From Onthophagus taurus (Eukaryota > Arthropoda > Insecta > Coleoptera > Scarabaeidae): DNA of 64,000 nucleotides. A program made the translations under genes and the position numbers. The notes under the pieces were generated by a model that had not been told where the DNA came from, ran no database searches, and saw only the letters and a program-made list of their open reading frames with translations. Position 1 is the stretch's first letter. Each line of letters starts with the position of its first letter. Below are positions 1-9,721 of this stretch, piece by piece. Location: contig NC_091971.1 of NCBI RefSeq assembly GCF_036711975.1, forward strand, positions 11,601,501 to 11,665,500. The letters run 5' to 3'.

Positions 1-245
1 AAACAAAACTAACCTTACCGAACATTCCTTCACGCTATAATTGACATTACAAAAGAAAACTTCACGCTATAATTGCCATTACTAATTGCCAAAGAATACT
101 TCATGGTATAATTAATGTTTGTAAACAAAACTAACCTTACCTAACATTCAGCGTCTGAAGACACAGGGCTAAACCCGAAACTTAAAAATGTACAACTTAG
201 CGCTGAATAACAATTAAAACTAGAACTAACACTTGCACTAGAACT
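1..245 (-). repeat. Inverted copy of a composite repeat with 122-bp period
   Basis: The stretch reads as the reverse complement of the sequence just right of 11898. The motif CCTTACC recurs 122 bp apart (13 and 135), the same period as the tandem array at 11990-12546. It continues into a foldback-type segment (GGGCTAAACCCGAA, then CTAGAACTAACACTTG), and at 245 a MITE begins, exactly as at the other copy. No coding potential. It lies in an Alg9 intron or further upstream, because the Alg9 exon at 1202 needs a 5' part outside the window. Confidence 0.75.
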
Positions 246-649
246 ATACTCTGTTTTTAAACCAGGAGGAGTAAACGCAAAAGTCAGATTTACACTGGAA
301 AAAATCACCAGAAAATATCACTAGATATTTTGGCGGTAAATTTAAATTAATAATTATTTATTTATTTACTTATTATTGTATTTATTTTCGTTTGTTATCG
401 TCAACACTATACATACAAATTAACATTGAAGTTATGAGTGTATTTATTTCAAAATATAATAAAAAAGGGTTTAAGAACACAAAATATACAATAATGACAC
501 GAAACTGTCGAATTATACCTAACCTTCAAATTCAAAATCAAAATTCAAAATTGCCTGTGTGTGAACCTTCCTCGCATTCAACCAATCACGTGCAAGGTCA
601 ATCTGGTGACAAATTTAAAATACTCCTCCTGGTTTAAAAACAGAGTATA
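245..649 (+). mobile_element. MITE family A, copy 1
   Basis: Non-autonomous element of about 405 bp. Both ends carry the inverted repeat CTCTGTTTTTAAACCAGGAG (249 onward, and its complement ending at 645), bordered on each side by TATA, which may be the target duplication or part of it. Two more copies lie at 11491-11898 and 12547-12962 in the opposite orientation. The 81-codon frame inside it recurs only because the element recurs. Superfamily not determined; the TA-rich border hints at a Tc1/mariner-type mechanism. Confidence 0.85.
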
Positions 650-746
650 AAATCTCATCACAGCACCCATTTCAGTACTGTAATAGCTTTTATTACCGCG
701 CGAATTACAAAAATAGTATATTATTATATGCAAGTAGAATACTATA

Positions 747-1155
747 CTTTGTCCACGACTATCGAAATTGAATCAATACATTTATTTTATAAATAAATTA
801 TTGAATAAAGTTTAAACGTCAATGTGACACAAATTCAATGTTACTAACTGTAACCAACTTCACAACAATTTGTCAAAATTAAATGTCAATTTTATAAAAC
901 GTCGTTTTTTTACGAAAATTAATTAATTTCTGCTTAAATCGTAAGAAAAAAGGAATTTGTTTAGGTTTTCTTAATATCAATCAAACCTTTAGAAACTCCT
1001 AAAAAATTGAATTAAATTGACGTTTTTTGAAATTTTAACGTTTCAAATAATTATTAGTATGTCAAGTTGATTATACCCTTTTTTGTTGACTACCCTCCTT
1101 TTATTTTAGAAACCTCATTCATAAGGTATACATTACAAGGTAGTCGTGGACAAAG
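747..1155. mobile_element. MITE family B, copy 1 (in Alg9 intron)
   Basis: About 409 bp bounded by the inverted repeat CTTTGTCCACGACTA (747-761) and TAGTCGTGGACAAAG (1141-1155). Related sequence recurs around 13097-13665, 13905-14105 and 14290-14662. The right end sits only 46 bp before the first visible Alg9 exon, close to where a branch point would be expected. No reading frame of interest. Confidence 0.8.
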
Positions 1156-1201
1156 TTTTTTCTTAATACAGTAAACATTTTTTTATTAAAATTTGTTTTA
1201 G

Positions 1202-2457
1202 GCTGGCCATTTGCGGCAGTTTTAGGAGTCCCTTTAGCTGTAGATATGTTAATCATGAAAAAAATGTACAAAACCTTTCTACAATGGTCGATAATTTCAG
1301 CGGGAGTTATTTTAGTTCCAATGGTAATAACAGACAGTCTGTTATATGGAAAATTAGTAATTGCCCCTTTAAATATTCTTATATACAACGTTTTTGGTGG
1401 AGCTGGACCAAATTTATACGGAGTTGAACCGTTATCTTATTATTTAATAAATGGTTTCTTAAATTTTAATTTAATTTGGGTTAATATTAATCGATTTGTT
1501 TTAAATTTTAAACTAATTGATTTAATTTTCAGATTTTTGCATTAACTTCCCCATTAGCCCTGATTTTATCGTATATTCTCGTTCCATCAAAACAAAAAAG
1601 TACCTTAACTTTACCCCATTATTTCTCACTTTCCCCTTTATTCTTATGGTTGTTTATCTTCTTTTTACAACCTCATAAAGAAGAACGATTTTTATTCCCG
1701 ATTTATCCCTTAATTTGTTTATCTGGAGCAATAACTGTGGATATAATACAAAAATTGTATTTTCGCGTTTTAAATTTTATCAAAACGGTGTCTTATGGTA
1801 CTCATTATTTGGATTGTACGGTTTTTATTATGGTTGGAAGTTTTATTATCACTTCTTTATTAGGTAAATTTATTTAATATTTAATTTATATCAATAAATC
1901 ATTATCTTTTTTAAGGTTTATCTCGAATTTATTCTCTTTACTCAAATTACCATGCATCAATGGATATAATGATGGAATTAAATCGTTATTCCGTTGAAGG
2001 AAAAATTTCAGAAAATGCAATAATTAATGTGTGTTTAGGAAAAGATTGGCATCGTTATCCAAATTCGTTTTTCTTACCTAATAATAATTGGAACGTTCGA
2101 TTCATCAAATCAGAATTTACCGGCATTTTGCCGTTTCCTTACACAGAGTCAGATAATGGTACAAAAATCGTCCATAAACACTTCAACGACCAAAACCGTG
2201 AAGAACCAAGTGTGTATTTTGATCTAAACAAGTGCCACTTTTTGATCGATTTGGACTTGGAAAAGGAAACTTTATTGGAGCCAAATTATTCGAAGAAGAA
2301 AGATTATTGGAAGGTGCTGAAAGTTTTTAAGTTTTTGGACGCGGAAAAATCACATCGACTTTTCCGGGCGTTTTACATTCCTTATTTTAGTGAGAAAAAC
2401 GTGAAGTATGGAAGTTTTTTGTTGATGCAAAACGTTAAAATTGGAAAATTAAAATAA
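1202..2457 (+). CDS. Alg9: ALG9 alpha-1,2-mannosyltransferase, 3' part
   Basis: ER-membrane glycosyltransferase (GT22 family) that adds alpha-1,2 mannoses to the dolichol-linked N-glycan precursor. Three exons are visible: 1202-1479, 1533-1863 and 1916-2457, all with GT-AG borders; the first begins two bases into a Gly codon. The 382 residues seen match the C-terminal part of the family, including IAPLNILIYNVFGGAGPNLYG, the loop FLQPHKEERFLFPIYPL, and a soluble tail starting at GLSRIYSLYSNYH and containing DQNREEPSVYFDLNKCH. Several hydrophobic segments precede the tail. The N-terminus with the catalytic acidic motif is upstream of the window or beyond the repeats at 1-1160. Polyadenylation signals AATAAA follow at 2516 and 2520. 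Identification is firm; only the 5' extent is unknown. Confidence 0.93.
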
Positions 2458-2608
2458 GCTCAAACACTTTGTTTATTAAGTTCCTTTTTTTTAATGTTTT
2501 ATATGAGAATTTGTAAATAAATAAATACCAAATGAAAATGTTATTACTTTTTTCAATAGATTTTCTTGGAATTTTCCAAACAATTCCGTTCTAATCACAA
2601 AAAACTCG

Positions 2609-2638
2609 CGAAAATTCGTAACAATTCGAGAATATTCC
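2609..2638 (+). promoter_or_regulatory. Heat-shock element array
   Basis: Five of six consecutive pentamers fit the alternating nGAAn/nTTCn rule in register: cGAAa, aTTCg, (taaca), aTTCg, aGAAt, aTTCc. The last three form a perfect NTTCNNGAANNTTCN site at 2624-2638, about 20 bp upstream of the TATA box. This is the binding pattern for trimeric HSF and predicts heat induction of the small Hsp gene at 2735. Confidence 0.88.
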
Positions 2639-2658
2639 ATCCCCACTCAGTCTAAACG

Positions 2659-2693
2659 TATATAAATCTCCCCAAATTCAAACCCTCGTCAGT
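2659..2693 (+). promoter_or_regulatory. TATA box and initiator of the small Hsp gene
   Basis: TATATAAA at 2659-2666 is followed by the arthropod initiator TCAGT at 2689-2693. The initiator A is 32 bp after the start of the TATA box, normal core-promoter spacing. The leader to the ATG at 2735 would be about 44 nt. Confidence 0.8.
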
Positions 2694-2734
2694 CTCCAGT
2701 ATATCAGTAAGCGAATAACTTCTTTTCCAAAAAG

Positions 2735-3289
2735 ATGTCTCTCATTCCATTCTTACTCGACGACTTCTCACATCGTCCCTCAAGAATCTTCAATCAAAAC
2801 TTTGGTTTGGGTTTAGACCCAGAAGATTTAACGCGCCCGTTGTCTCTCCCAGAACATCATCTTCGCCGTGGTCGTATTCCCTTCAGTTATTATCGCCCGT
2901 GGAAATCATTGGCGGCGGAACAAGATGTCGGCTCAACGATCGCTTTGGATAAAGACAGGTTCCAGGTGAACCTCGATGTCCAACATTTCAAACCAGAAGA
3001 AATCGTCGTTAAAGTAACTGGTGACCACACCATCACGGTCGAGGGAAAACACGAGGAAATGGAAGATGAGCATGGATATATTTCCCGTTCATTTACACGA
3101 AAATATATTCTTCCAAAGGGGCACGATATTCAAAAGGTCGATTCAAAATTGTCCTCGGATGGGGTTTTAACCATTACGGCTCCTACTTTTAATCCAGATG
3201 CTGTTGAAGAACATAGGAAAATTCCTGTTCAACAAACTGGGGCTCCCTCGAAAGCTATTCATCATAAGAAGGAGGAGAAGAAAAATTAA
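2735..3289 (+). CDS. Small heat-shock protein (alpha-crystallin/Hsp20)
   Basis: Intronless 184-aa ATP-independent holdase that binds unfolding proteins as oligomers, most likely in the cytosol and nucleus. It starts MSLIPFLLDDF, the typical insect l(2)efl-like N-terminus. The alpha-crystallin domain spans about residues 66-150, with FQVNLDVQHFKPEEIVVKV, the loop EGKHEEMEDEHGYISRSFTRKY, and the conserved LPKGHD..KVDSKLSSDGVLTI ending. A short Lys/Glu-rich tail follows the IPV motif (RKIPVQQ, about residues 163-169), the usual dimer-dimer contact. Lack of introns plus the heat-shock element, TATA box and short leader upstream match stress-inducible members. AATAAA lies at 3333-3338. Which paralogue it is cannot be told without a tree. 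Confidence 0.95.
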   Translation: MSLIPFLLDDFSHRPSRIFNQNFGLGLDPEDLTRPLSLPEHHLRRGRIPFSYYRPWKSLAAEQDVGSTIALDKDRFQVNLDVQHFKPEEIVVKVTGDHTITVEGKHEEMEDEHGYISRSFTRKYILPKGHDIQKVDSKLSSDGVLTITAPTFNPDAVEEHRKIPVQQTGAPSKAIHHKKEEKKN

Positions 3290-4065
3290 ATTATTTAGTT
3301 AAGATTTTTTGTTAAAATTTTTTTTAAGATAAAATAAATCTTTTCAATGAGATGATGTTTTTTTACTCTAAATTCTTTTATTTCCTTAGAAAGATGAACA
3401 AAAAAGTGTGTTAAAGCAGATGGGGTTTTATATATATATAATTTCGGTTTATTGCGTTTTCCGCCTTCCGATTGCAAATGTCTATCACTACCCCTTGCAC
3501 TCAATCTAGTTTGGTCCAGCTGCTCTTCTCCAGAAGTCAATTTCAACTAATAACAGAAAAAAAATCAAATTTAAATTTTTAAGGTTAAAGATTTATAACC
3601 TTAAAATAATGACAGGTTTTGAATTTGCATTTTTCTTTTACCAACATAAATTTTGTGTCATTATGTCAAAAAGTTTTTTGATATTTTAGTTATTATTTGT
3701 AAAATAACAAATTTTGTTATTATTTTGATGCAAATCGTATTTAAAAACCAAGTATTAAGCCATACAATAAAAAAACGTTTTAATTTCTTTGTATACAAAG
3801 ATTCAGTTTGGCCAACATAAATTATGCAAAAATAATAAGGTACAAATTCAAAAAATTAAATAAACTCCTTTTTTAATTCTCTTTTATTAATAGACATCTT
3901 TATTTAGATACTAAATATACAGAAAAATAATACATACAACGAAAATTAAAAACCTATAATAATAAAGTATAATAATAAAAGTTTGATTTAATATTATTCC
4001 TGTTCTATTTCAAAAACGCATTTTTATTAATTTTTTAATTAATCATAATTTGATTTTGAAATGAA
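3290..4065. other. Convergent intergenic gap
   Basis: AT-rich spacer between the 3' ends of the small Hsp (+) and GRASP (-) genes. It holds the likely polyadenylation signals for both: AATAAA at 3333 on the + strand and TTTATT at 4023 for the minus strand. A short TA microsatellite lies near 3430. I see no gene or repeat structure beyond this. Confidence 0.6.
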
Positions 4066-5444
4066 TTAACTCGACTTGTACTCGTTGCTATTCAAAAGTA
4101 GCTGTGCCGATTTCGCCGCTATCGCCGGATCATAAAGTAAAGGAACTCCCGTCGGGGAAACCGTAGGCGTCGTTAATTGAGTCGTCGACTGCGGAAAAGT
4201 GTAAACACCGTAAGGTGCGACCCCAGAAACATTTGCATTCGGATTAAAATATTGAGGATTTGAAATAACCGTTTGAGAAGTTACATTTGGGGTTGGTACA
4301 TTTTGAAAATTTTGAGGTGGGATGTTTGGAACCGACACATTTTGTAAATTTTGAGGGATCATCACATTTTGAAAGTTTTGTGGATTCGGAACATTTTGAA
4401 AACATTGAACTGGAACGTCTTGAATTGGTGCTGTTTGAATAGATCCCAGAAAAGAATTTGGATCACTATTAGAAAATGCAGGGTTAAAACTAGGGATATT
4501 AGTAGCTGGGGGAATATTTAAAGGCGCTTGATACACCGAAGCTGCAGGTGTTGGATTATTATTTGTAATATTAACATCATTTTGTGTATTTTCAACAGTT
4601 GAAATTCCAATTGATGTATTTATGGGTGGTAATGTATTAGCAATCATAATTGGAGCAGTACTTTTTTCAGGATAACCCAAATTTGTGGTATTCACATTAT
4701 TTGTATCGTTTATATTACCCCCTCTAATAGGTATCCTGTGTAAATAACCGTACCCAATCCCACATCCCAAACTTCCATCTCCCCCCCATTTTGAGTTTGG
4801 GGTGATTGTAACTTCTCTACAAGCATCATCAATACTATTATAAACATACAATTTTAAAGTTCTTGCTTCGTGGGCTTCAATCAAAGCAAATAAATCTTCA
4901 GTATCATGTATAACTGAGTCAGCATTCACTATATAATCAGTAAATGACCTTAACCCAGCCAATTCTGCTGGCGAACCAGGATGTACTTCTAAAATGTGCC
5001 ACACATTTTCGTTTGAGCCTTCAAACGAACAAAATTGTATGCTAACACCCAATAAACCTTGTCCACCCCACGAATCACTTAGCTCAATTGATAATGTTCT
5101 GACAGTTTGAGTTTTGCTACTAAAAACAGTTATTGGTACTTGTTTACCTGAAAGATAATAAAAATAATTATTCAGTCATGAATATTTTTAGATTATGATA
5201 CCAATTCCTGCTTTTAAAAGTGTTTTTAACGTGTCATTATCCTCGTTGAGTCTCGTTCCATTTATAGCTACGATATAATCGAAAAATGCTTGTAAGCCTG
5301 CTTTGCTTCCTGGTGAATTTTCTTGGACCTAGTTTTTCGGTTATTCTTAATTGAAATGTGAGATTATGTTGGGAAATGTACCTTTAAAATGTGATATCCT
5401 TCGGTTCCTCCGCCGGGAACGTCGATGCTGTTCGCGTTTCCCAT
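4066..5444 (-). CDS. Grasp65: Golgi reassembly-stacking protein (GRASP55/65)
   Basis: Peripheral Golgi protein that links cisternae through tandem PDZ-like domains and takes part in unconventional secretion. Coding exons on the minus strand are 5382-5444, 5202-5328 and 4066-5147 (423 aa). The start [13 protein letters not shown] keeps Gly2, the N-myristoylation site of the family. PDZ1 covers about residues 10-100 ([23 protein letters not shown], then [19 protein letters not shown]). PDZ2 covers about residues 105-205 ([18 protein letters not shown], then [20 protein letters not shown]) and ends at the signature [16 protein letters not shown]. The remaining half is Asn/Pro/Gln/Thr-rich and probably disordered, with four or five repeats of a PQNFQNV-like heptad; in vertebrates this region carries mitotic phosphosites. 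Vertebrates have two paralogues, insects usually one. The first exon ends in CTTTAAAG|GTAC, giving frame continuity. Confidence 0.95.
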
Positions 5445-5707
5445 GACTTTATTGCAAAGAATTACGTGGCACCGAAAATTGTCAACATTTAACTAACATA
5501 ACCACAAATTACATTTACTTTGAAGTGAAGTTAGCTTCTGTCACTTTGACACAATTAATTATTTTAATAAAATTTTATTTATATTATAATCTGTAATTCA
5601 TTTTTGAAAGCATTTTTAATCGTTATATTAATAATAATTAATAAATTAAATAATAAAAATTTTTGTTATCTAATTTCACATATAATCATATTGAGGGGTT
5701 CATCAAA
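5445..5707. promoter_or_regulatory. Divergent promoter region, GRASP / JMJD7
   Basis: 263 bp separate the start codons of two genes pointing away from each other, so the control elements must be shared or interleaved. The sequence is AT-rich with no TATA box at a convincing distance from either ATG. Nothing more specific is seen. Confidence 0.6.
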
Positions 5708-6873
5708 ATGGCTGATTTTGATGAACCCTTCAAAATTTTGAGTCAAGAATCAAAAGGTAAAATTAAAAATTTGTTTATTAGAAAGTGTTATTATTACTTT
5801 AATTTCGTTTTAGAATTACTTCATGTTAATTGTAAAGTACCGGTGGTTGAGAATATTGGTTCAGAATGGGACATAACCTTTTTACGAGAATATGTTTCTC
5901 GAAACATGCCTGTTTTAATAAAAAGCGGTTGTTCTCACTACCCCGCTGTTAAGAAATGGTCATCAAAATATTTTATGTAAACTTCTTTTAAAATTAAGTT
6001 ACTCAATAATATCTTTGAGATTGTAGCGAAAATATTGGTGAAAATAACGTTACGGTAGCTTTAACACCGAATGGATACGCCGACGGGTTATTTATTAAAG
6101 ATTTAGAAACGTTATTTGTAACACCTGAGGAAATAAAAATGGATATGAGTCAATTTTTGACTTTATTAAACAACCCAATGTAAATATATTATTTAATAAT
6201 GAGTTAAACTCACATTTTTTTAGTAATAACGTAATTTGTTATGTTCAGGAACAAAATTCTAATTTGACAAGTACTTTTAAATCGTTATTAAGTGATGTTG
6301 ATGAAGAAATAAGTTGGGCGTCGAAAGCATTTGGAAAAAATCCGGACGCTATTAATTTTTGGATGGGCGATTCTCGAGCAATTACAAGCAGTAAAAATAA
6401 ATACTCATTCATTAAGCGATTTTTTGAAAATATTTTTTATAATTATAGTGCATAAAGATCCTTACGAAAACATCTATTGCGTCATCAAAGGCCACAAAGA
6501 TTTTATATTAATACCACCAACTGATTTACCCTTTGTTCCTTACAAAAAATATAAATGCGCGTCATTTAAAAACGTTACAAAAAGCGGTTTTGAAGTTGAA
6601 TATAGCAAAGATTGCGATGGAAAAGTTGTTGAGTTACCTTGGATTTCCATTGATCCATTAAACCCAGATTATAATTTATATCCAGAATTTAAATCTGCCA
6701 ATATTTATAAGGTTAGAGTGGAAAAAGGTGACTGTTTGTATCTTCCAAGTTTGTGGTTTCATCATGTGCAGCAAAGTCATGGATGTATAGCTGTGAATTA
6801 TTGGTATGATATGGATTTTGATGTTAAGTATTGTTATTATAAAATGTTGGAAGCTATGTGTCAACAAAAATAA
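5708..6873 (+). CDS. JMJD7: JMJD7 JmjC-domain lysyl hydroxylase
   Basis: Fe(II)/2-oxoglutarate oxygenase; the human enzyme makes (3S)-hydroxylysine in the translation factors DRG1 and DRG2. Five exons: 5708-5756, 5814-5976, 6027-6179, 6224-6390 and 6449-6873, all GT-AG (318 aa, against about 316 in human). The ATG at 5708 opens [11 protein letters not shown]. Family landmarks are [53 protein letters not shown], and [28 protein letters not shown]. The iron-binding His and Asp are in [12 protein letters not shown], whose Met codon is split by the last intron; the distal His is in WFHHVQQ. Human JMJD7 can be read through into PLA2G4B; nothing like that follows here. Identification is firm. Confidence 0.94.
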
Positions 6874-7189
6874 AGGTTTTTTTTTTGTAATTTATGTATT
6901 ATTAACTATAATAATTTATTGAGTCCATCAGCAGATGGTGAAAAGACTCAAAGAGCTCCCCATACAGTGTACAATCTCTCCACCACACCTAAATTTGGCC
7001 ACCAACCTCTTCCCAGCTCTAACAGCTCTTTCCATCTCCATACCTCCACCCCATTCATCATAACGTTTTTTATCAAAATTTTATAAATAAAATGTATATA
7101 CATTCCCCATCCTTAGCTTGTTCTACTTTTGCAATGTAGTGTTTTGTATTACTCTTTATTGCAAAATTAATAAGGACTTCAAAGTTAGC

Positions 7190-8366
7190 TAATTTCATGT
7201 TCAACATTTTCAAGCTAATCGACTTCCAGACTAGTTTTTCCATTTCCAATTCACTACAATTTATTAATAATACCAAGAATATTGAACTAAATAATAAAAT
7301 CTTTATCTCCTTTGATGTCACAAATCTCTATTCAAATATCCCTATAGAATATACTCTTCAACTTACATCACATATTTTCGAAAAATTTAGTAACAACAAT
7401 ACTATTGTGAATGCAATTTTGAGACACATCGTTACACAGAACTACTGCCATTTTGATAATTATTACAAGATTAATGAAGGCCTGCCCATGAGTATGACAC
7501 TATCAGGGCTTTTATCAGAAATATTTCTCGACCACATTGAAAATACTCTCATCATCACTTGGGTTAGGTATGTTGACGATGTTTTTTGTATATGGGATGG
7601 AAATCTCCTCTTACTGGAGCTCTTCCATAACTACATTAATCAGCTACACCCTAATCTGAATTTTACTTTGGAAATAGAAAAAAACAAATCATCTTTCGCA
7701 AACCGACTAATGTTAATACTACAATCCCATATGACTCCCCTCATCCATTATCCCATAAATTGGCGAACTTCCATTTTTATTTAATAGAGCCCTCAATTAC
7801 CCAAGTTCAGATGTAGAACAAAAGAATTTACCTATATCTATAAACTGGCCATGGTCAATAAATTCCCAAATAAAATTATTAATAAACTCCTATACAGGTG
7901 TTTCTAAATTGATGTGAAAGATTTCAAGGGTGTTTTTTTAGCAAAAATTAAGGGGTGTCTTTCATATAACTTTTTGTTCAAAACCCGTTCTCCTCCAAGT
8001 TATAGCACTTTAATCCAAAAAGCAAAAATAGCACTCAATCCAAAAATATTTTTTCTAAGTATAATATATCCTTGGCAATTTCCAATAATAATTCTATTCT
8101 GGCATTACCTATTCTCAAATTGTCATATGGAGAAGATAGACACTCTTGACAAATGCGGTGTTTATTCTATAGAATGTTCTAAATGTAATGGAATATACAT
8201 AGGGCAAAGAAGAAGAAGATTAGGCATACGAATACATGAACACAAGAATAAATGTAATTCAAATGTCTATAGACATCACATTGACACTGGACACATAATA
8301 AATTACAATAATGTTAGCATCAAATCATTCACCAATGTAATAGCAAGTAAGAAGTTTTTTATATAG
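7190..8366 (+). mobile_element. Penelope-like retroelement remnant
   Basis: Decayed, 5'-truncated element. Frame 1 (about 7197-7784) has Penelope-type reverse transcriptase blocks: FDVTNLYSNIPIEYTLQ, NEGLPMSMTLSGLLSEIFLD and the catalytic WVRYVDDVFCIW. A frameshift near 7735 moves the match to HPLSHKLANFHF. Further on, DKCGVYSIECSKCNGIYIGQ followed by RIHEH (about 8137-8300) is the GIY-YIG endonuclease that closes Penelope elements. Frameshifts and stops make it inactive. The order RT then GIY-YIG on the same strand supports one insertion. Confidence 0.85.
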
Positions 8367-8639
8367 TTTAAATTTAAAACTTGCAACATGAATCCCAAAC
8401 ATAATAAGGACGTAATCACCTAAAAGTAGGAAGTACATAATAACGACTCCTTTCACTCTGTAAGGGTCCAAAGAGAAACTTCTTTCATTTAAATTTCATA
8501 AGTGATCTGGTGAAGACACGTCAAGATGCTTCCAATTGTTCCAGCTTTTTCTGGCTCAGTTTGGTCCAACGACAAAAATTTCTAAACCAGTCATTGCCAG
8601 GTTGTTTCGTTTTTGAATGTAGAGGGAATTTCGTTCCCC

Positions 8640-8860
8640 AAACAACACATTCAAACAGTTTCTAATATTTCGTTTTTTTTTGTGAGAGCAAATCGGCAAT
8701 TTCTTCCATTTCCATTGAAAGGGTTGTTTTTCCTCCCTTGTTTACCAATTACATATTTACGGCGGCGACTTAACAGCAACTTATCTGTTTGAAAGTTTTT
8801 TGCAGATTGTCTTAAAGACAGATCACCCGTTTCAATCAGTCTTAATACCACTCTGATGAC
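8640..8860 (-). mobile_element. pogo/Tigger-like transposase N-terminal scrap
   Basis: About 66 codons on the minus strand (8851 to 8651) read LRLIETGDLSLRQSAKNF, then LLLSRRRKYVIGKQGRKNNP. This has the spacing of a pipsqueak/CENP-B type helix-turn-helix ending in the IGKQGRK motif common in pogo-like transposases and their host-domesticated relatives. No catalytic domain is attached. A scrap of a catalytic domain of the same broad class lies at 36490-36930, not continuous with this one. Confidence 0.5.
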
Positions 8861-9721
8861 ATCTAATACACAACACTATCAAACTGACCGACTATTCTAA
8901 GTCAAAAGAGCGATAACAACATAAAAGCGAGAGAAAATCATTCGTATTATGGCATTAGTGCTGCTATTTGGTGACCAAGTCTTGTTTTCACCCAATTTTT
9001 TGCTACATCCTATTTAAAATCAGGCGTAAAAGTGTTATATTGTCTTAGAAGTCTGAAAATTACAATAAACGGTTTAAATCAATAAAAGATAAAGTAAGTA
9101 TTACATTGTATAATCATATATATTCACTTATTATATGTACAATATTTGCAAAATTTTATTAACTAATAATTAAAATGTTTAGGGATTTGATACTTAAACA
9201 TTACGACCACAACACAAAAATAATAATTGTCTATATTAAATTGGTTCCCGAATCTCGTATAGAAAAAAATTTATTCGCGCTACAATGATTAGATTGTCTT
9301 CTTAAAGATGTGTGAGAAATACATAAATATGAGAATAAAGTAAACAATAATTTCCCGTTTAAATCATTATTTGTTTCTTTTTTCACAGCCAATTATTGGT
9401 TTATAATAAATATTCAAAAAAAGAGCTTACTAAGTACAAAGTAAAAAATAATACTTAAATTGAGTAAAATTTGTAAAGAACTTATTAATTATTTAAAAAA
9501 AAAATGAAAAAACATTGAGATTCGAAGACCATTATAATATTAAATATTAATAACTAATCTTTTTAAATTAATATCATTCTTAAAAACTAAGAAAACAGAA
9601 TAATAAAAAAAATTTCTTATTTTGGAATTGTCGTGAGCAATACGTAGAGTAGAACATTAAAATAGAAGAGATACAACATTTTCATTCTTCAGTAGGTGCT
9701 TAAGAGTATTAAAAAAAAAAT
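8861..9721. other. AT-rich spacer / probable Megf8 3' UTR
   Basis: No reading frame, RNA gene or clear repeat seen. The part nearest 9721 is presumably the 3' UTR of Megf8, which is transcribed toward lower coordinates. Poly-A and poly-T runs are frequent. Confidence 0.45.

Noticed and set aside
392-637. An 81-codon frame recurring at 11503-11748 and 12546-12809
   Set aside because: It lies inside MITE family A and recurs only because the element does; no start context, no known domain, low complexity.
3295-3546. 83-codon minus-strand frame after the small Hsp gene
   Set aside because: It covers a 3' UTR and microsatellite region with no domain or codon bias.
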